Assembly (NCBI GenBank): GCA_017164015.1
Contig: CP071065.1
Span: 7,655,501 to 7,719,500, forward strand
Reading direction: 5' to 3'
Length of the DNA: 64,000 bases
Origin: Nostoc sp. UHCC 0702
Lineage (GTDB): Bacteria > Cyanobacteriota > Cyanobacteriia > Cyanobacteriales > Nostocaceae
Numbering within the stretch: the stretch's first letter is position 1; every line of letters starts with the position of its first letter. This document shows, in pieces, positions 59,204 through 64,000 of this stretch. Below the pieces are notes generated by a model. That model searched no databases, had not been told where the DNA came from, and worked only from the letters and a program-made list of their open reading frames with translations. A program made the position numbers and the translations under genes.

Positions 59204-61189
59204 ATGCACATTCTGATCATTGACGACGATTCAAACGACCGCTTCATGATTATCCGAGAGATGCGGCGGGAGTTTCCTAATGTACAGGTGGAGGAAGTGG
59301 GTGAACCAGAAGAGTTTGAGCAAGCACTGGTAGCAGGTCAATTTGACCTGACAATAACTGACTACCAACTGCGCTGGACTACTGGTCTGGAAATATTACG
59401 TACTCTAAAGAACCGCTTTCCCGATCGCCCTGTAATTATGTTTACAAATACAGGCACTCAGGAAATTGCCGTGGAGGCCATGAAAAATGGACTCGATGAT
59501 TATATCCTCAAGTCATCCAAACACCTTGTACGATTATCAACCTCGGTGAAGTCTGTTTTAGAACGCTATGAAACTCGACGTAGAGCCAGCTTTTTTGAGA
59601 ACCGCCTGCAATCTTTACTCAACCAATTAAATGTGGGTGTGTTTCGCGCTATTCCAGACGGAGGACTACTGGAAGTTAACAGCGCCTTTCTCAGAGTTTT
59701 AGAATTGAATTCTTTAGATGAAATCCAGTGTAATAGTAGCTTTGATGCAATTTTTTCCAAAGCGGGAGATTTGACACCACAACACAGAAGAGAACGGGAA
59801 TTAAAGTTACACAGAGCCGATGGTAGCTCGATTTGGCTGGCAGTCAATGAAACTTTAAATACGACTAATGGAGAAGCGGTAATTGATGGACTGGTAGAAG
59901 ACATCACCGGGCGCAAACGTGCAGAAGAGTCGCTCAAACGCTATGCTGCCAGATTAAGAACTCTACAAGAGTTAGATCGTTCGATTCTGCGGGCAATCTC
60001 ACCCACAGAAATTGCCCAAGCTGCTCTTGCTGCTACCTATCCCTTGCTTCCCTGTCAGATACTAGATGTCACGTTATTTGATTTTGAAACTCAGCAAGCC
60101 ACTGTGTTGGCAGTTCAATCTAGTGATGGCATTGATTTTACCGTTGGTGAAACGTTCCCATTGTCAGATTTTGGCGATATTGAAACCTTGCAACAAAACC
60201 AAGCGCTGCTCATTGAAAACCTAGCTGAACAACCCAGACTTTATCTTGTGCAACAACGACTGTTTGACCAAGGCATTCGCTTGATTATGAATGTCCCTGT
60301 AATTGCCCAAGGACAACTCATTGGTTCTTTCAACTTAGGAGCAATTCAGCCAAGGTCATTAACTGACGAAGACATGGAAAATGCCTACGAAGTGGCGAAT
60401 CAACTAGCGATCGCCATTGAGCAATCCCGGATGCGTGAGGAGTTGCACCGCTACACCGAACAATTGGAACAATTAGTGAGCAACCGCACCCAACAGTTAG
60501 AAGAAGCCAATAGTGCTTTAGAAGCCTTTGCCTATTCTATCTCCCACGACTTACAAGAACCTCTGCGTGCCATGCGGGGATTTGCCGCCATTTTATTAGA
60601 GGAATATGATACCGCATTGAATTCAGTCGGGCAAGATTTACTGCATCGCCTCGCCAGTAGCGTAGAGCGCATGGACAACTTACTGGTGGACTTATTAGCA
60701 TACAGCCGTTTGAGTCGCGTTGATTTGCCGCTTCAGCCAATTAACCTTAACTTACTTGTAAGGCAGGTACTAACGCAACTAGAGCCATCTTTGCAAGAAA
60801 AGCAAGCGCAAGTCACAGTTGCAGAACCTCTCTTGGAAGTTGTGGGCAATTACCGCACAGTCGAGCAGATTATTACAAATCTTATAACCAATAGCATTAA
60901 ATTTGTCGCTGCTGGAGTCCAACCGCAAATCAGGCTACGGACAGAACGGCGCGATCGCTCGGTACGCTTGTGGGTAGAAGACAACGGCATTGGCATTCAA
61001 CCCCAGCATTTAGAGCGGATTTTCGGCGTTTTTGAGCGCCTGCATAGCATAGAAGCCTACCCTGGTACAGGAATTGGACTAGCGATCGTCCGTAAAGGCA
61101 TTGAACGCATGGGAGGTCAGGTAGGCGTTGACTCACAAGTCGGTGAAGGTAGCCGCTTTTGGATTGAACTACCAGAATTTGTCAAGTAA
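59204..61189 (+). CDS. histidine kinase with N-terminal receiver: REC-PAS-GAF-HisKA-HATPase
   Basis: A 661-residue soluble kinase. Receiver LIIDDDSNDRFM with Asp53 in ITDYQLRWTTG; PAS (about 140-245, LNQLNVGVFRAIPDGGLLEVN); GAF (about 265-415); a coiled linker (LHRYTEQLEQLVSNRTQQLEEANSALEAFAY). His448 sits in SISHDLQEPLRAMRG, then NLITNSIKFV, VEDNGIGIQPQH and GTGIGLAIVRKG. It resembles the C-terminal kinase module of the 1000-aa sensor and the N-terminal receiver of the 829-aa kinase, so it looks like a mosaic of the two. It may take phosphate from an upstream kinase. Confidence 0.92.
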   Translation: MHILIIDDDSNDRFMIIREMRREFPNVQVEEVGEPEEFEQALVAGQFDLTITDYQLRWTTGLEILRTLKNRFPDRPVIMFTNTGTQEIAVEAMKNGLDDYILKSSKHLVRLSTSVKSVLERYETRRRASFFENRLQSLLNQLNVGVFRAIPDGGLLEVNSAFLRVLELNSLDEIQCNSSFDAIFSKAGDLTPQHRRERELKLHRADGSSIWLAVNETLNTTNGEAVIDGLVEDITGRKRAEESLKRYAARLRTLQELDRSILRAISPTEIAQAALAATYPLLPCQILDVTLFDFETQQATVLAVQSSDGIDFTVGETFPLSDFGDIETLQQNQALLIENLAEQPRLYLVQQRLFDQGIRLIMNVPVIAQGQLIGSFNLGAIQPRSLTDEDMENAYEVANQLAIAIEQSRMREELHRYTEQLEQLVSNRTQQLEEANSALEAFAYSISHDLQEPLRAMRGFAAILLEEYDTALNSVGQDLLHRLASSVERMDNLLVDLLAYSRLSRVDLPLQPINLNLLVRQVLTQLEPSLQEKQAQVTVAEPLLEVVGNYRTVEQIITNLITNSIKFVAAGVQPQIRLRTERRDRSVRLWVEDNGIGIQPQHLERIFGVFERLHSIEAYPGTGIGLAIVRKGIERMGGQVGVDSQVGEGSRFWIELPEFVK

Positions 61190-61283
61190 GGGTTTTACAA
61201 CAAATAAATTATCCTCAACTGTGGGGTGGCATCCTACCCGCCCTGAATACAAAGGACAGGTGAGGATACCCATCCGACTACTG

Positions 61284-61467
61284 ATATCAAGTTCGGTTAA
61301 TTACTTACGATATAGTCGGTTTGCTTGGTAATAGGTAATGGGTAATGGGTAATACTCAAAACCAATTACCAATTCCCAATTACCAATTCCCAATTACCAA
61401 TTACCAATTCCCAATTACCAATTACCGACCTCCACAGATATCATAAGTGTTTAAACGGACATGATAT
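61284..61467. mobile_element. MITE, family 2
   Basis: 184 bp: ATATCAAGTTCGGTTAATTA ... AAACGGACATGATAT; closely related to 55136 with extra CCAATTACCAATTCC units in the middle. Possible decayed flanks ATCCGACT / ATCCGATT lie outside both ends. It lies in the 454-base gap between the kinase and the pstS fragment, which otherwise holds only a GTGGGGTGGCATCC repeat fragment. Confidence 0.85.
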
Positions 61468-61644
61468 TATCCGATTATCGCCGCCTAGCTCAAATATTGC
61501 CGCCCGCTCCTGCCAAAATTCTTAAGAAAATCATATCAACTTTTTTTGATGAATATTTATCTCTTGCACTTGACATACTTTTATATATCAAGTTTATTTG
61601 AAATGAGAGGCATTTTAACTTAGCTACAGCACAGGGGAAGGTCA

Positions 61645-61905
61645 ATGAAAGTAAAAGTTAATAAATTAGCTCTCGCGCTTTTTACGCTAGCTCTAACGAG
61701 TAGTTGTGCAGCTTCTTCAACTTCTAGTACTCAAAGTCAACAGTCCCCAAACACTATTCAAGTTAGTAATACTCCAAAAGCTGGGACAACAATAAAAATT
61801 GATGGTTCTAGTAGGGTCGATCCAATTACACAGGCGATCGCTAAAGAGTTTCAAGCTGACTCACAAAACAAAGTGCAGTTAGCTGTTAATATTTTGGCGC
61901 ATTAA
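61645..61905 (+). pseudogene. PstS-like phosphate-binding protein, N-terminal fragment
   Basis: 86 residues: lipoprotein signal MKVKVNKLALALFTLALTSSC, a Ser/Gln linker, then IKIDGSSRVDPITQAIAKEFQADSQNKVQLAVN, the first strand and helix of a PstS/SphX phosphate-binding protein, which normally continues for about 250 residues with a GISGTGGG segment. After VQLAVN the frame meets NILAH and a stop, at the join to arsenite-transporter sequence. PstS-like genes are common in cyanobacterial ars loci. Confidence 0.88.
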
Positions 61906-62128
61906 GACGGACTATTCCAGAGCTGCCAGTGTAGCGTTTACAGCCGCAGGAAATAATTTTGAGTTGGCGATTGCTGTGGCAATTGCAGTGTTCGGCATTA
62001 ATTCGGGTGCGGCTTTTGCAGCTGTCGTTGGCCCCTTGGTGGAAGTACCTGTATTGATTAGTTTGGTTAATGTTGCCTTCTGGTTCCAAAAACGTTATTT
62101 CACACCACCTGAATCGAGAACTTTGTAA
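61901..62128 (+). pseudogene. Acr3-type arsenite efflux transporter, C-terminal fragment
   Basis: Frame IKTDYSRAASVAFTAAGNNFELAIAVAIAVFGINSGAAFAAVVGPLVEVPVLISLVNVAFWFQKRYFTPP ends at TAA 62126-62128. NNFELAIAVAIA and VGPLVEVPVL are hallmark segments of the last two helices of Acr3/ArsB (BART superfamily). About 300 residues before it are missing, and no start codon is available. A single deletion joins pstS and acr3 here. Confidence 0.88.
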
Positions 62129-62156
62129 ATTTAGTCCTATTATGAGGAGTTGAACA

Positions 62157-62570
62157 ATGAAACGTGTAATGTTTGTCTGCAAAAAGAACTCTGCTCGTTC
62201 TCAAATGGCGGAAGGCTTTGCTAAAACCCTTGGTAAAGGAAAAATTGAAGTGATTAGCTCAGGCTTAGAAGCAAGTCAGGTTAGACCAGAAGCAATCGCA
62301 ACCATGAAAGAAATTGGTATCGATATTACCGATCAACACTCCAAACCTCTGAGTGACTTCAAAGCCGAAGACTTTGATGTAGTAATTTCTCTATGTGGTT
62401 GTGGCGTGAATTTGCCCCCGGAGTGGGTTGTGCGGGAAGTATTTGAAGACTGGCAGTTAGATGACCCAGCCGAGCAGCCTGAAATTTTTCCTAGAGTCCG
62501 CGATGAGATTAAAGAACGGGTGACTCAATTGATTGAGTCTGTGAATAAAGAAATTTCACCTGTTCGATAA
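62157..62570 (+). CDS. arsC: arsenate reductase, glutathione/glutaredoxin type
   Basis: A 137-residue enzyme of the low-molecular-weight tyrosine phosphatase fold that reduces arsenate to arsenite. Cys8 begins the CX5R loop (CKKNSARS); Cys80 and Cys82 in SLCGCGVNLP are placed exactly as in the Synechocystis enzyme, which uses glutathione and glutaredoxin. A GAGGAG site lies eight bases before ATG. It is intact, though the efflux pump gene upstream is destroyed and arsH downstream is broken. Confidence 0.94.
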   Translation: MKRVMFVCKKNSARSQMAEGFAKTLGKGKIEVISSGLEASQVRPEAIATMKEIGIDITDQHSKPLSDFKAEDFDVVISLCGCGVNLPPEWVVREVFEDWQLDDPAEQPEIFPRVRDEIKERVTQLIESVNKEISPVR

Positions 62571-62625
62571 AGATTGCAACCTTAAATCAAATTGTAGTAC
62601 TGAGATTAGACTAAGGCTCGAACCA

Positions 62626-63117
62626 ATGGAGCAAGAAACAATTCAACCAATTTCAGAGAACCTGTGGTGGGTGATTCCAGGGAAACTGGCAGGTGTTCGC
62701 AAGCCAATGGCAGAGGAGTTGACAGAGTTACGCTCTACTGGTGTTGGTGCGATCGTCTCCGTTATGGATGACCCCTTTAACCTAGATTTGTATCAAAAAG
62801 CAAATATTCCTCATCTGTGGTTGCCAATCAAAGGTGGCACTGCTCCCACCCTAGAGCAGCTTCAGGAATTACAAAAGTTCATTGACACTCAAAAAGGCAT
62901 TGGCAACGCTGTTGCAGTTCATTGCACCAGTGGGAGGCGACGAACGGGAACGATACTGGCTTCTTATCTGATTTACACTGGTTCCTCTTATAACGACGCA
63001 ATACAGAAAATCCAACACGCAAATCCTGATGTCGAATTGCGAGAAGCCCAAAGCACCTTTTTGCGAGAGTTATATCATGTCCGTTTAAACACTTATGATA
63101 TCTGTGAAGGTCGGTAA
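62626..63117 (+). CDS. dual-specificity/tyrosine phosphatase-like protein with MITE-derived C-terminus
   Basis: A 163-residue protein of the DSP/PTP type. The P-loop HCTSGRRRTG (CX5R) is at about residues 98-107, preceded by IPGKLAGVRKPMAEELTELRSTGVGAIVSVMDD, typical of atypical DSPs (kelch-less, cyanophage-like). The acid Asp is probably in MDDPFN. The last 14 residues (YHVRLNTYDICEGR) and the stop lie inside the family 2 MITE that begins at 63072. The native tail has thus been replaced, beyond the catalytic core. It sits in the ars locus; a role in arsenate resistance is not established. Confidence 0.85.
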   Translation: MEQETIQPISENLWWVIPGKLAGVRKPMAEELTELRSTGVGAIVSVMDDPFNLDLYQKANIPHLWLPIKGGTAPTLEQLQELQKFIDTQKGIGNAVAVHCTSGRRRTGTILASYLIYTGSSYNDAIQKIQHANPDVELREAQSTFLRELYHVRLNTYDICEGR

Positions 63118-63248
63118 TTGGGAATTGGTAATTGGGAATTGGTAATTGGTTTTGAGTATTACCTATTACCCATTACCCATTACCCATTACCTATTACCTA
63201 TTACCAAGCAAACCGACTATATCGTAAGTAATTAACCGAACTTGATAT
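63072..63248. mobile_element. MITE, family 2, inverted copy
   Basis: 177 bp: ATATCATGTCCGTTTAAACA ... AACCGAACTTGATAT, reverse orientation compared with 55136 and 61284. It inserted in the 3' end of the phosphatase gene. No clear target duplication. Confidence 0.88.
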
Positions 63249-63260
63249 TAGAGGAAAATA

Positions 63261-63384
63261 AGGGACTTCCACATTAAAAAATATCCAAAAATCTCATACA
63301 ACAATCCTCTCTCTTCTTCATCTCCCCGTGTCCTCTGCGCCTCTGTGGTTCCTTTTATTGGATACTTACTTCTTGGAAATCCCT
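63261..63384. mobile_element. MITE-like element, family 3
   Basis: AGGGACTTCCACATTAAAAAATATCC at left and its approximate complement GGATACTTACTTCTTGGAAATCCCT at right. A CTCTGCGCCTCTGTGGTTCC segment lies inside instead of the usual hairpin. Lies 12 bases from the family 2 copy and just upstream of arsH. Confidence 0.55.
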
Positions 63385-63395
63385 AAGCAATTATC

Positions 63396-63881
63396 ATGAC
63401 GACATTTGACCATACCCCCAGAATTTTGTTTTTGTATGGCTCCCTGCGTGAGCGTTCCTATAGCCGCCTCTTGGCAGAAGAAGCAGCACGCATCATTGAA
63501 GAATTTGGGGCAGAGGTGAAGTTTTTTGACCCGCGTGAACTTCCAATTCATGGCAGCGTACCTGAAACTCACCCAAAAGTACAAGAATTACGGGAATTGA
63601 GCCAGTGGTCACAAGGACAGGCCTGGTCTAGCCCGGAGTTGCACGGTCAGATTTCTGGCATTATGAAAAACCTCAAATGTCATAAAGTTTCCACAGGGCG
63701 AACTGCAAGGAGCATTTCTTTATCTACTATGAACTTGACAGGATCTGTTGTAAAACTTGCCTTAGAAACAGTTCGGTATCTTGATCTTGAAGCTTGGTCT
63801 GTTGAAGTTTTTGGTCTATCTATGCTTTCAAAGAGAAGAACCGTATTTTTTGCTTCAAATGACGACACAGAAACTGCATGA
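63396..63881 (+). pseudogene. arsH: ArsH, truncated and joined to unrelated sequence
   Basis: Residues 1-92 are a perfect ArsH start: RILFLYGSLRERSYSRLLAEEAARIIEEFGAEVKFFDPRELPIHGSVPETHPKVQELRELSQWSQGQ...ELHGQISGIMKN. ArsH, an FMN-dependent NADPH oxidoreductase that oxidises organoarsenicals, should continue QIDWIPL...GKTLAVMQVSGGSQSFN. Instead, from 63672 the frame runs through 69 unrelated codons (SLSTMNLTGSVVKLALETVRYL...SNDDTETA). Half of the flavodoxin fold is missing, so it cannot function. The tail looks like the 3' end of another gene, whose stop overlaps the next ATG. Confidence 0.88.
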
Positions 63882-64000
63882 AAACTTTTGAGCTAATTTC
63901 TCACAAAGTCAACACCCTACCCCTGTACCCCTTCTCAGAAGCTGCTGACTACCAGGAAGTAACGGCTAAACCGATAAACCCACCTCCAGGCACCTCCGCA
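63878..64000 (+). CDS. start of an unidentified gene, cut by the window edge
   Basis: ATG 63878 overlaps the TGA of the arsH fusion (ATGA) and the frame is open to the last base: MKTFELISHKVNTLPLYPFS, EAADYQEVTAKPINPPPGTSA. The coupling suggests it belongs with the foreign gene whose tail was joined to arsH. Too short to identify. Confidence 0.5.
   Translation, partial: MKTFELISHKVNTLPLYPFSEAADYQEVTAKPINPPPGTSA

Noticed and set aside
1..64000. tRNA, rRNA or riboswitch genes
   Set aside because: I saw no cloverleaf ending in a GGTTCRANNCC arm and no rRNA or known riboswitch core by reading; a covariance-model scan would be needed to exclude them fully.

Overview
The window looks like chromosome of a filamentous, probably heterocystous cyanobacterium (Nostoc, Calothrix, Fischerella or a relative). 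The evidence is the very frequent HIP1 octamer GCGATCGC, the short tandemly repeated sequences (TTGTCAG, GGGGACT and CTCCCCTG runs, and a GAGGGAGAT 9-mer run), dispersed hairpin and MITE-like elements in almost every large gap, and typical cyanobacterial genes (CruF/CruG carotenoid glycosylation, DUF7219, phytochrome-type histidine kinases, multidomain caspase/STAND proteins).

Layout. 1-4.4 kb: Uma2 fragment, membrane protein, cruF-cruG pair, RNase HI. 4.8-6.0 kb: CRISPR array of 17 identical 37-bp repeats with no cas genes in view. 6.8-16.2 kb: GT4 glycosyltransferase, then two large caspase-fold genes side by side (caspase-nSTAND-WD40 and caspase-alpha/beta hydrolase). 16.6-24.8 kb: dipeptide/nickel-type ABC permease and lipoprotein, lone dhaK, small conserved proteins, MITEs. 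25.2-35.7 kb: a cyanobactin (ribosomal macrocyclic peptide) locus with a PatG-like macrocyclase protease, PatF-like prenyltransferase, four tandem precursor genes with a near-constant leader and FAGDDAE follower but different cores, then PatA-, PatB- and PatC-like genes on the opposite strand. There is no PatD heterocyclase and no azoline oxidase, and no core has Cys, so the products should be azoline-free macrocycles. Every core has a Tyr, the usual target of O-prenylating PatF relatives.

35.9-43.1 kb: housekeeping genes (aspartoacylase, oligopeptidase B, hemE, SDR enzyme) separated by strongly expanded short repeats. 43.4-49.5 kb, all on the minus strand: a P-loop ATPase, a STAND-TPR ATPase, a ParA-type ATPase and a ParB-like/HhH protein, possibly an undescribed conflict or signalling locus. 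49.8-51.1 kb: an IS630-family element with terminal inverted repeats and TA flanks. 51.7-61.2 kb: three large histidine kinases and a response regulator, with a HigA-like antitoxin and a putative RelE-like gene split by a MITE whose 8-bp target duplication can be read. 61.6-64 kb: a decayed arsenic-resistance locus: a PstS start joined to an Acr3 end, an intact glutaredoxin-type arsC, a phosphatase whose C-terminus comes from a MITE, and an arsH truncated and joined to foreign sequence.

The two most distinctive biological stories are the four-precursor cyanobactin locus and the way small mobile repeats have entered reading frames here (gene splitting, new C-termini, in-frame linkers, an insertion in a kinase ATPase domain).
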